Source of the DNA: Arabidopsis thaliana
Lineage: Eukaryota; Streptophyta; Magnoliopsida; Brassicales; Brassicaceae
DNA: 64,000 nucleotides
Direction: 5' to 3'
NCBI RefSeq assembly: GCF_000001735.4
Contig: NC_003075.7
Coordinates: 9,611,001 to 9,675,000, forward strand
Under the pieces are notes generated by a model, which saw only the letters and a program-made list of their open reading frames with translations, was not told where the DNA came from and did not search any database. The position numbers and the translations under genes were made by a program. This document shows positions 39,866 to 50,217 of the stretch, piece by piece. The first letter of the stretch is position 1. Each line of letters opens with the position of its first letter.

Positions 39866-40107
39866 TGATAGGATCAAGGAAGGTGTGCAAAGCCAAATGT
39901 GGAACCTGATTGTTTTAAGTGTGTTCCTCGGATCATGCTTATATCGCGTCACGTGACGTTCTTTAAATGGGCTTTTTGTGGCCCATTTAATTGAGCCGTC
40001 TAAGGCCTGCTTATCTCAGAAGTACAGTATATAAAATGTACGTGAAATGGGGAAAACATTTTTAAACAACTCTAAACCCCTAATTTTGTATTGCAGAGTT
40101 TCAAAGG
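39866..40107. promoter_or_regulatory. 242-bp bidirectional promoter of FPS2 and the F-box gene
   Basis: FPS2 side: a perfect 12-bp palindromic G-box CGTCACGTGACG at 39947-39958, immediately upstream of a TATAAG box (39938-39943 on the minus strand). F-box side: TATATAAAA at 40028-40036. Between them are site II-type elements, TGGGCT at 39968-39973 and GGCCCA at 39980-39985 (TGGGCC on the other strand), which TCP factors bind in growth-associated genes. The G-box suggests bZIP or bHLH (light or ABA) control of FPS2; this is inference from motifs. Confidence 0.65.
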
Positions 40108-41253
40108 ATGACGACAATGTCTGATCTTTCACCAGATTTGGTAGGGGAGATTCTCACTAGGGTTCCGATGACATCTTTGATTTCAGTACGGTGTACTTGC
40201 AAAATGTGGAACGCTTTATCCAAAGAAGGTATTTTCTTTAAAGCAGCAAGGAAGCAGTTTATGGGATTCACGATGATGGATTCTAGGGTTTGTTCAATGA
40301 AGTTTGATCTCCAAGGAATCCGAAACAACGAACATGACTTTGTTGATCCATGTATAAAGCAAATTGCTAAACTTGATCAAATCGAGGTATCTAAAGTCCT
40401 TCAATGCGATGGTTTGTTGTTATGCGTCGGTAAGGACAACTCGAGGCTTCTAGTGTGGAATCCTTATTTAGGGCAAACAAGGTTTATCAAACCAAGAAAA
40501 AGGTTTAACAAACTCGAATGGTACGCTCTCGGATATGACAATAACCACAACTACAAAATCTTGATGAACTATGATACAGGGCACCTTTTTGGTTACGAAA
40601 TCTACGACTTTAGCTCTGATTCATGGAGGGTTCTTGATGTCAGTCCCGACTGCCATATACCGTTTCATCAACAGAGCGTGTCTTTGAATGGAAACACTTA
40701 TTTTCTTGCTCAAGAGAAGATAATTGTGGAAGGAGAAGAAGAAGAAGTAGTAGATGAGATTGAAAAGTTTTTACTCTGTTTTGATTTTACTACAGAGAGG
40801 TTTGGACCGCGTCTTCCTCTGCCATTTCACTCTGATGTTTTGGAAACTGTGGCTATATCTTGTGTTAGAGATGATCAGCTTGCGGTGTTATATCAGCGGT
40901 TTGAAACATGGGAGATTTGGGTAACCACTAAGATCGATCCCACTGCGGTGTCCTGGAGCATGTTTTTGTCAGTGGATATGGAACCACCCACTGGTTGTCA
41001 GTTCGATGATGAAGCTGGGAGCTTCTTTATTGACGAAGAGAACAAAGTCGCTGTATTTTTTAATTCAGACTTGTTTAACCCAAGAGTAGAAAACCGAAAC
41101 CGCCGCTACCCGACAGCTTACATCATTGGACAAGACGGATACTTCAAATCCGCGACTCTCCGGGAAGCTCCCGATCTCGTAAAACCTGACCCCTACGTGT
41201 ATTGTTGCCCACTTGTGTGGTCTTCTTATGCTCCAAGCTTAGTGCAACTCTAA
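40108..41253 (+). CDS. F-box protein with FBA-type C-terminal domain
   Basis: A single exon encodes 381 residues. The F-box at about residues 6-40 reads LSPDLVGEILTRVPMTSLIS then VRCTCKMWNAL and would bind SKP1/ASK in an SCF ubiquitin ligase. The rest has the F-box-associated pattern: LLLCVGKDNSRLLVWNPYLG, EIYDFSSDSWRVLDVSPD, SVSLNGNTYFLAQE, and an acidic insert EGEEEEVVDEIE. The substrate is unknown. This is a rapidly evolving plant family. An ATG four codons on (MSDLSPD) could also be used. Confidence 0.92.
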   Translation: MTTMSDLSPDLVGEILTRVPMTSLISVRCTCKMWNALSKEGIFFKAARKQFMGFTMMDSRVCSMKFDLQGIRNNEHDFVDPCIKQIAKLDQIEVSKVLQCDGLLLCVGKDNSRLLVWNPYLGQTRFIKPRKRFNKLEWYALGYDNNHNYKILMNYDTGHLFGYEIYDFSSDSWRVLDVSPDCHIPFHQQSVSLNGNTYFLAQEKIIVEGEEEEVVDEIEKFLLCFDFTTERFGPRLPLPFHSDVLETVAISCVRDDQLAVLYQRFETWEIWVTTKIDPTAVSWSMFLSVDMEPPTGCQFDDEAGSFFIDEENKVAVFFNSDLFNPRVENRNRRYPTAYIIGQDGYFKSATLREAPDLVKPDPYVYCCPLVWSSYAPSLVQL

Positions 41254-41584
41254 ATCAACCAGCCGGACAAAGAGATAATTACTCCCTTTGAGTCGTTGAC
41301 GTATACTATTTTTGTGTGTTTGCTTCTTCCATCTAGTCCCTTACTGTTTTTGTGTGTTTGATATTTATCATAATAATAAGTATTTGGCTTTTATAATTCT
41401 AGTTTAGTACTTTGTCCAATTTCACATCCAAACAAGAAGAAAAAAAGCAATGTTCCATGTTAATGCAGTTCATGTATTTACTGTTGAAATGAGATATATG
41501 AATAGTCATCAATCTCTCACTAAAGACATATTGGTATGGACATTCTAGTAGTTCCCTAAACAACCTAAAGCATATTTATATCTG
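41254..41584. other. Convergent 3' flanks of the F-box and WEB genes
   Basis: 330 bp. It contains a near-duplicate TTTTTGTGTGTTTG at 41309-41322 and 41347-41360 in the F-box 3' flank. Nothing else is seen. Confidence 0.45.
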
Positions 41585-43257
41585 CTACAAGTCTTGTGGT
41601 TTCCATTTTCTTAGTTCAGCATCAACAATACTGTGTGCTTCCTCTGCAATCTCTGCTTTTCGCAACGCGCCATCAATCGCAGCTTTTAACTCCTCCATCT
41701 CTTTAATCTTCTCCTCCAACTTTCTTTCCCCTTCTATTCTGCTCTCATTGATCTCTTCCAGCTGAGCCGCAACCGTTTTCGCTTTAAACTGTACCATTCT
41801 CTCTGACTCTTCATGCTTTCCTCTCAATTCTTCGTACTCTTTCAGTGATATTCTAATCTTCTTGTCAGGCTCATCATGTGTTAGACTCTCTTTCTTCTCA
41901 GTAAGGACTTTCATGTCTTCCACAGCTCTTTTCTCTGCGGTTTTCGCTTTCTCCACCGCTCTTCCAACTATCTCGAGCTGTTTCACTGCTTCACCCATTA
42001 CCATATGTTTTGCTGCTGCTTCTCTCCTGAGTTCATCCACGTTCATCCTCATCTCTTCCGCTTCTTTTCTTGTTTTCTCTGCTTCACGCATGATTTCATC
42101 AACTTTACGACTCGCTTCTACCCATTCTCCTTCTTCAGCTTCTTGTCTCTCCTTCTCCTTTCCCTTCAATTCTCTGTTTTCTCTCTGCACTCCATCTAAT
42201 TCCACAGTGAGTGAACCCACCAAGCTTTTGTATGAACTTTCTTCATCATAAATTTCTTGCATCGCACTCTTTGCCTCTTTGAGCTCGCCAGAAAGTTTAA
42301 TCTCCTCCTGTAACCTCTCGTTTTCGGTAGATATCTCCATTAACTCCTCAATATCTTTCTTTAGCTCAGGGTCACAATCTCGCTTGAGATCCTCCAGCCT
42401 TTGCTTAGCTTCTAGCTTCTTACACACGTAAGTTTCTCTCAAGGCAATACTCTCTTCCTTTATCTGTTCCTCTTCCTCTTTTTTCCTTGCAGCATCAGAA
42501 TTAAGTCGCTCAGCAGCATCACGCATTTCCGCTATGTCATGCGACATGTCTTTGATCTTGTTGGAGTTAACCATAGACGCACACTCTGCTTCCTCTGCCC
42601 TCTGAAGTTCAGCTAGTCTCTCTTCCACGGAGAGGTTAAACTGTTGTTTTAATTCCGCGAGCTCGTATTTCGCCATGAACAGCTCCGCGGTAATCAAAAT
42701 GTAATCCTCTCTTGTGCTCTCTGTTTCTTGGTTTTCAGATTGAAGTTGTTCTAACCGTTGATTCATGGTGTGTTTGGTAGAGATAGCACATTTCCTTGAA
42801 TGTTTGATGGATTCTAGTTTAACCCTTAAATCAGCAGCCTTTCGTTGAGCAGAGTCGAGATCAGAGAGAGCTTGTGCTTTAGCTGCGACAGAGCCATCAA
42901 GACATATCTTGACTCTATCCATTTCTTGTTCGGCTAACAGAAGTTGCATCTCCTTATCCGACACATCCGTTGTTGTGTCCTTAACGAAGAAAGAAAAGAT
43001 ATTTATAGAGAGACACGTTTTGTAAAATGAGAGAAAGAGGCATGCAGAGAGGAAGAATGTGTGTATACCTGAGACTGAGAAGAGGAGGAGGAGGAGAGAC
43101 GAGGTGGTTGCTTCTTGGAAAAGCTAACTTGACGGAATAAACTAAGGGCGTCTCTAACGGATTGGAAGGGAGCGCGGGTGTCAATCTCTCCCACCTCACT
43201 GCTCCGAGGAGGAGTCTCCGGAGGCATCACCGGAGCATCCGTTCTGATCTTCGCCAT
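41585..43257 (-). CDS. WEB-family (DUF827) coiled-coil protein
   Basis: Two exons (43257-43069 and 42979-41585) give 527 residues. The N-terminus carries the WEB/PMI2-family signature VGEIDTRAPFQSVRDALSLF. Exon 2 is almost entirely heptad coiled coil rich in Glu, Lys and Arg (for example EEMRMNVDELRREAAAKH, AEKRAVEDMKVLTEKKE). WEB1 and PMI2 relatives control chloroplast photorelocation speed; this paralogue's role is not known to me. The start MAKIRTDAP is the first ATG in frame; upstream sequence has only a GTG. The long plus-strand open frames inside exon 2 are shadows. Confidence 0.9.
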
Positions 43258-44883
43258 CAATCCTCTCAACACAAACTTTTACGTAATGAAGCAAAGAGAG
43301 AGAGGGTTTGATGTTGATCCTTAGGATCTTTGTCTTCCAAATAATGAACTAGAGGGTCGCCATGTTTTGCGCTCATGTCTTTTGTCACTCTAAGGTCTTC
43401 CTTTATCTATTTGTCTATTTTCAATTTTGATTATTAATCTTGTTTTCTTTTGTTGGGGGCATGGGCATTGGTAAACTCAAAACATCAATATCTTGACTCC
43501 TAAAATAAGAACATGTCTATATACTGATATATACATTATAGTATTTAGAAATAAGATAATTTCGTTATTAAGATGAATAATTGAATATAACCTGAGTCTA
43601 GAAGTTTATTAGTAAAGAATCTGGACCGGCTATTCTAAACTTGGTGCTTGGTGGTCATTTTGTGGATTTGGTTCGGATTTGTGTACCGTACCGTTCACCT
43701 AAACCCCTTGCTTAGTTATTCCTTTTGGGTTTATTTGTGTAACACTTTTGAAAACTATTTAAGAAATCAAATTTGTTATTAATATGTTTATAGTTGTGCA
43801 ACTGAAATGAAAATTTTAATTAATTAAGATTTGATTTAAAACTATTGAATACATTTTGTATGTGTTGATATAATTTGTTTATTTTTATTTTTATTTCTAT
43901 CATTTTATCAACAGTTGTTGGTTAATAATATCTTTTGTAAGAAATTATCTATAGAAAATAATTTAATTAACAAAACTATATATATTGCATTGATACGTCA
44001 ACAAAAAAAATAACTCTACTTTAAAAATAACAATTAGATATTTCCTTCTTGGTAACTATCACAATTACATAACAATGACATATACAATTATATATATATA
44101 TAACAATGAAATATACAATTATATATTTATATATATATATATATATATATATTGGCTATAAATAATAAAAGCCTGATGCACTTTTTAGTTAAAGATAACA
44201 CTATAATTATGTGAAATTGTTGATCTTTTTGTGTAGTTATAATTGAGAAAATGCAATAAATAGAGATTGAATGAAATTATAATATTGATAGGTCATCATA
44301 GACACATCATTCAAATAAACATTTTTGTATTTATCCTTGGAGAGATTATTGATAACCAACCCACACAAGAACTCTCCCAAAAAAGTTGTCTTTGGGACAA
44401 AGACAAATGTCTAGAAGAAAAGAAAAACAGTTGGGGCAGGCTTGATTATTTGTCAATTGTGACTTTAAATTTAGGTTAGACTTTGAAACATAATATTAAA
44501 AAAATAAAGACATTTGTAAAGAAGAAACGTCGCATACCGTACTGATATTTGACCAAAGATTGATCAAAGATTGATCAAATTTATTAACTAGAAGAAGAAA
44601 AGAAGAAGAAGAAAGAAGGATTAGGCAAACAAGTAATTTCTACTATTATATAAGCAAGGAGATATATAATTAAGGAGTCATATAATTTGACCAAAAAAGA
44701 TAAAAGTCAAATTATGGAAGAGGCATTTTTACTTATAAAAAAGCAAAATAAGGATCTCATATTCTTAATTTATTCAACTAATCCATTCATTTTTGTGTGT
44801 GTATATATATAACACATCCTTGCTTGTTCCATTTCTAAGCCAGTTGGTAGTTTTTCACATATATACGACCTTGAAGATTAAAG
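43258..44883. other. 1.6-kb AT-rich intergenic region with microsatellite
   Basis: WEB promoter on the left (G-rich purine leader near 43290-43310) and Ole e 1-like promoter on the right, with TATATATATAA at 44802-44812. A 31-bp unit beginning AACAATGA is repeated in tandem at about 44071-44132 and runs into an (AT)n tract at 44129-44152. A purine-rich GAA/AGA tract lies at 44589-44620. No gene is supported. Confidence 0.5.
44071..44152. repeat. 31-bp tandem duplication ending in an (AT)n microsatellite
   Basis: Two copies of AACAATGA(C/A)ATATACAATTATATAT start at 44071 and 44102, followed by about 12 AT units to 44152. It is a typical replication-slippage site and likely polymorphic. Confidence 0.8.
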
Positions 44884-45425
44884 ATGAGGTTCTTGTTGAT
44901 GAGCATGACGTTGGTATTAATTGTGACGTTTGGGGAAGCATTTAGTGATAGATGGAGCAGAGATGAGATGGTGGAGATGGCTGGCTACGGCGAACAAAAA
45001 CTCTCCTCTGTTCTTCTCACCGCCTCTCTTCTCTCTTCCTCCTCCTCCCCTATTCATGGTACGTAACCAGTTGGTAATAAGTGGATTGGTCCGTATTCCT
45101 TATATTATATACTACGAGATTTCTAACACATCATCATCATCATACAGGAGCTACTATTGGCTTCAAGTGCCATACTGGACATAGGAGGAGATCTAAATGG
45201 ATCAAAGCTGTGACAAATGAGTTGGGGCAATTCGTCATCGATCTTCCTTCTCACCTCCACGCGATTCCTGACTTAGACAAGGCTTGTATCATTAAAACAC
45301 TCTCTGTCCCTAAACCGTATCGATGCTCTTCCAAGATTCACAGAGGTATTCAACTCCTCTCCTCTTCCAACGGCTCTCGTGTCTATACAGCTGGAAATAT
45401 CACCTTACAAGAGAGCACCATGTAA
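44884..45425 (+). CDS. Small secreted Ole e 1-like (pollen allergen-like) protein
   Basis: Two exons (44884-45058 and 45148-45425) give 150 residues. A signal peptide (MRFLLMSMTLVLIVTFGEAF) indicates secretion. The family core is visible: LSSVLLTASLLSSSSSPIHG, then ATIGFKCHTGHRR and TNELGQFVIDLPSHLH, ending in a Cys-containing RCSSKIHRG segment. Members are extracellular, with mostly unknown roles in pollen or cell walls. Only three Cys remain (in GFKCH, DKACII and PYRCSS), whereas canonical Ole e 1 has six. A TATA box lies about 72-82 bp upstream of the ATG. Recognised as the At4g17215 type. Confidence 0.85.
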
Positions 45426-46007
45426 AAGAGACTGTAAATTAATCTTGCTAGGAAAGATCAGTCCTGACTTTATTTCTATATGGTTCCTTCTCACTTCTTG
45501 TGAGAAAGAGAGATAGTCTTTGTAAATCTTGTTCTTCATGCTCTTCTTGTATATAATAAAATTTATGTTTTCTTCAAGCTTGGATCTTCTTGCTACTACA
45601 GAGATCATACGATCCTGTAACTGATTATGATATATATATTAGATGCAAAGTTTGTTATGTTAGCCTAACAACCAAGGCAAGACCAAAAAATCTGAGAGAA
45701 GACATATATGGTTATGTATGACTTTGAGAGAGAATATGCATGTTTTTGTGTTTAGCTGATTCTGATTTACTTATAGGTTTCCAAGATAATTGCTAACATT
45801 CAACTAATTGGTAGGAGAAGAGAGAGGAGTTTTGTGTCATCATCTGGAAACATGGCTTTGCAATCCGATATACATAACACACATACACATCTCTTGATCT
45901 TTAGTTTTCACTTTCTTATAATCCATCATCCAATACTCAATATGTACAGTACAACCTAACATTAGACCATATTCTTTAGTATTCAATCCCATAAGCTTCT
46001 TCTTCCT
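45426..46007. other. Convergent 3' flanks of the Ole e 1-like gene and MAP70-5
   Basis: 580 bp of 3' UTR-type DNA. No gene or repeat is recognised. Confidence 0.45.
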
Positions 46008-48405
46008 CTACTGGCAACGTGGATTGGGTATGCGGCTGCACAACATAGCATAAACATATAAATATCAACTGTCTTGATGTTTGACTATGTATACTTCTCA
46101 AAAGACAAAGACAAACAACAAAGGATGTGATGACCAAACCTTCTCGGTAGTTTTGCCTTTCTACATAGTTTTGACTCTTCATTCAACATTGCCAATGCGT
46201 TTTCCTTTTCTCTCGCTGCGGCTTCCCTCTTTGCCTTCTTTGTCTCAACTTCAATGGCTTTCGTTAGAGCATCCACCTTCTTCAACAACATCTAAAAACA
46301 GAGGTATCTTAAGAGGTTTCATATAGTTGAGGATCTTAAACAACCACAAGAAGATGATGAAGTTACCTTGATTTCTTCATTTTTGGCATTTATAGTACCC
46401 TCTTTACTCTCACATAGCTTCCTTAAAGCAATCACTTCCTTCTGAAGCCTGTCATATAAAAACCCTGAAACCATATCTTCAGAATAAACATTTCCATCTT
46501 CCTCTGTTTTCCTTTCGCTATCTTCTTCATGTTGATCAGTCAATCCGTTTGCAGTAATCTTTGAATTCTCCATTTCATCACTTTCCCCAACTCTGTCAAT
46601 TGGCTGATTCATAGCATGGATTCTGCCTGTAACTGAGCCTCTTAGCTGAGAACTAGACCTTTTCTTTGAGCCACCACCACTGGTCAAGAATCCTAAAATC
46701 TTGCCAGATTTTTCAGTCTTTGTAGTTGGAGAGACGAAAAACGTGTTTGGGCCCTTCAAGCCATCTTCTATGGTTTTCAGCCTAAGCTTTAACCTCTCCT
46801 ATAATGTTTACTTGCATTAGAAACTACACTTTTTACCAACAGAATATTAACTACATAAGCAATCACCTTTAGCTGGGACTCAGCCTTAGCGGTTCTCTCG
46901 GAAACAGCGAGTTTATCTTTCAATTTCTGCATTTCTCCCTGCACACAGACACAAAGTTCAACACTAATGTTTCCCATATAAGCTAGTCAGTGTGTATTAA
47001 CTGGATGTGTAAGTGAAAAGCAGTGAGTACATGGAGAATCCTTCTCTCTTCAAGCCATTGCTTTACAGGCATGACTCTATCGTTCTCATCTTTCCACTCG
47101 TTAGCAACTGCAAGTGCCACTCTACTTGCTGACACTTTGACTCTGGCTAGCTCTCTCTCTAAGGTTCTCTTCTCATCCTGGTAACGATGAAAAAATCATG
47201 TGATTTTCCTTTAAAACAAATGTGAGAATGAAGTACAAGAAACTAAACAGAACACTTGCATTGAGCTGGGAGATTTGGCGGCGATAGTCTCGAACTGCAT
47301 TGGCGGCTGTTCCTCCTGCCAAGATCGCTTCCTCCAGTTCTACAATGCTTTGGGAGAGCTTCTCAATCTCCAACACTTTCTGGCGGTTAATTTTCTCAAG
47401 AAACTTGTTCTCATCCTGGCATATCTCAATCTGTCGTCGAAGTTCAAAGTTATGGTTCTGGACCTCTTCAACAATCAAAGCACGTTCAAGGGCACTTCTC
47501 AAGATTCTCTCTGCTTCAAGAAGCGCCGATTCTTTTGATTTTGTTAGACGTTCCAACGCTTTCTTGTCCTCTTGAAGTGCAGAAATCTGTCAAACAGTAG
47601 CATGTCAAGAAAATCTGGCACTTCACACTGATACAAGAAAGAAATTTGAAATACATATAGTCTTAAGAACCTCATGCTTGTGAATCTTGATCTGAGATTC
47701 AAGAGGAGCTATGATGGATTCTAGGGGTAGAGAGTCATCGTCCTGTTGGTGAGTGTAAACCCTCCTTAGTGCTTCTTCTGCAGCGTCCTGTGCCGCCAAT
47801 GCATCTTCCTTCTCTTCTTCTAGCTTCTTCCTCTCCAACTCCTACAATCATGTCACAAGCTTAACTTATTCTAGTCATTTCTAATGTTTTGACATGAGTC
47901 CTTCACAAAGATGGTCTATAGTATTTGAGCAAAACCTCACCTTTTGGTCAACTTGATTCTCGGTGGCTCCAAGTTTCTCCTCCAACTTCCTCACGTTTTC
48001 TCTAAGCTGAAACAACACCAAGTAGCATCAATAGAGCTCAAGAAGCTCAAAAAGGACAGTTTGAATATGGAAAACATTGATCAAAAAAACTTATAGGTAA
48101 GATTGACTTAAAGTTTTTGTAGAACAATCACAAACAGAGTTGATGATCATCATGCATGTTACCTCCTTAAAGACTCTGTCTTTGAGCTCTTCATTTGTTC
48201 TCAAAGCCTCAACTTCAGCTTTAGCAGCCAAAAGCTCTTTCTCTTTTTCTGCAGAGTGGAATTAAAAGAAAGCAGAACAACCTCAACATCAAGCAAATTA
48301 CTCATAAGGGTTGATGAACAATAAACAGAAAGAAAAATAAGAACCTTTAAGCTGGCTTTGCAGAGAAGAGGTGTCAGATACAAAAGGGTTTTCTGCTGCA
48401 GTCAT
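46008..48405 (-). CDS. MAP70-5: Microtubule-associated protein 70-5
   Basis: Ten exons: 48405-48345, 48248-48163, 48006-47941, 47841-47671, 47586-47260, 47177-47031, 46938-46867, 46798-46367, 46291-46140 and 46035-46008. They join in frame to 513 residues. MAP70 proteins bind microtubules; MAP70-5 is known for a role in patterning secondary walls of xylem vessels. The protein is mostly coiled coil (LRENVRKLEEKLGATENQ; RQIEICQDENKFLEKINR). A Ser/Gly/Lys-rich break (LTSGGGSKKRSSSQLRGSV) precedes the last coil, which ends RKAKLPRSRIPNPRCQ. The intron after exon 5 begins with GC (47259-47258), needed to keep the frame into DEKRTLEREL. Confidence 0.94.
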
Positions 48406-48487
48406 TTTGTAGTCTCAACGGCTCCTCCTTCTTTGTTGCAGTATAGAAGATGAGTTTTGGTCTAAGCAGAGGAGAAATGGAGTCGTT

Positions 48488-48582
48488 TAATATATACACA
48501 CACACTTTCAGAGAGAGAGAGAGGCCATTCCTTAAAGGAATTGACGTTGAAAAAGAGAGAGGGAGAGAGAAAGAGAGAGTTA
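48488..48582 (-). promoter_or_regulatory. MAP70-5 core promoter: TATA box plus GA/CT tract
   Basis: The minus strand has TATATTAA at 48488-48495, about 83-90 bp upstream of the ATG. Just upstream lies a purine tract on the plus strand (GAGAGAGAGAGAGG at 48511-48524 and a longer GA run at 48552-48580), a CT-rich patch on the transcribed side. GAGA repeats bind BPC factors in plants; direct regulation is inference. Confidence 0.6.
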
Positions 48583-50217
48583 AAAACTTACTAACTCTTT
48601 TTCCTCATTCTCAAGCAACCGTCTCCATTTCAAACCCTTGAGACAGTAACCAACCCTTCCCTCTTCTTCTTTCACTTTCATTACCCATTTACTAAATTCA
48701 TATTCATCCTCCCTTATCTTTATTTTCAATTCTGAAATGCTTACAAGTTATTGACTTGTTCTGTTTCACTAATTATCTTCTTAGTTACACCGAGCTTGTC
48801 CTTAACATTTGGTTCATCATCATAATTACCTCATTCATGTTTTTCATGTTCCAACATTAGTGGTGTAGTTAATATTATTTTAAAGGGACACGGCGTGAAA
48901 ATACAAAAAATAAAACAGCTACCACAAATGGAAATTAAAATAAAGAGAAGAGAATATAATCCAAAGGAAGTTGGAAGGAGAAGCAGCATATGACAGATAT
49001 AAAGACACTAATCATAAGGATAAAGATAATTTAAATGATTGAACTAATTTCGTTTGGTGAAAACCCTTTTCTTTCTTTCCTGTTTCTTTATAATAAAAAC
49101 CTATATTGTATCCCCTTTTTGTCTTTATCGTTTTTGATAAGATTATATGAATGTAGGTAACAACAGATAACAATTATGATAATCTTGAAATAAAACTAAA
49201 GCTTAATCATCTTCTAAACATGTATTATCCAAATGATTTTTGTGTTGCAGTTTGATTAATAGAAAGAGTAAGAAAGAAAAGTTGAAAACTTGGAAGAAGG
49301 AAAGCAAAGTGTGAAAAGGTGTTGCCTCAGCAATTAATAGCTTAACCGCAAAATATTGCACAAACCAAGCTTTCTTTGTATTAGTGGAAGTCACTCAATA
49401 TCTCTCTTTGAATTATTAAAAATTAATTGGGATTTTCTCTCTTCTTTGCTTCCAAGTCTTAAGGTTTGGTTATTATTAAATCAAACAATGATAGAGAATT
49501 AGACAAAGAACACTTAGCAAGTATAATATAGAATCAACTGAGGTAAATGACCAAATTTGGAGAGAAATTAGGTGAATAACAACAATTAAGTCAATGGCAA
49601 TATTTTATTTATATGAATATGATTCCCTAACAAAAACTAAAATCATAGATCCAAAATTCTAAACTCTTAACACATAAAAGTAACATGTTAGGGCAAAAAA
49701 TTACTCTCCTGAATTTTGTTACTGAGTGCAAAATACTCATTAGTATATTGTTATTAAAGGCAATAAAGGAAGCTTGAGCCTTAGAAAAGTAAAGAATAAA
49801 ATGAAGGCAATGACCTGTACTTGTTCAATCCATGGTTTTGTGGGTTGGTGAGCTCCTTTTTAAGACCTTATCAGAATTCAGAACCCAATCTGACCTGTAG
49901 ATTTGTCTCATATTTTGTTACCTCACGACCTTTGTTCAGCCGCCAGTTGACTTATACCGGTATATATAGAAGAAGATCATAAAATGACCTAATCAATGTT
50001 TTGGTTATATTTCATTACTAGCAACCCACCCACAACCACATGACAATTTACAAGAGAAAAACAACCACCAGGTTTGGTTTGTATACATATATAACTTAGG
50101 TTGTGTTACAACTTAAAACATCATTGCACATCCTAAAAAATTTACAGCGACAGATGTGTTTTTGTTGTGCTCTTCTTTATCCACTCAAGTAACCATCATC
50201 ACTATAACTTACCCAAT
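48583..50217. other. 1.6-kb intergenic: MAP70-5 upstream region and SCL13 3' flank
   Basis: AT-rich. The right end (about 50000-50217) is probably the SCL13 3' UTR. No ORF with a real ATG and recognisable protein, no RNA gene and no repeat family were seen. Confidence 0.45.

Noticed and set aside
39866..39952. N-terminal extension of FPS2, as in the mitochondrial form of FPS1
   Set aside because: The open frame upstream of MADL begins at a GTG, not an ATG, and the TATA box at 39938-39943 would put the transcript start downstream of most of it.
41862..42251. 129-codon plus-strand hydrophobic, Ser/Phe-rich ORF
   Set aside because: It is the complement of Glu/Lys coiled-coil codons of the WEB protein, a known artefact.
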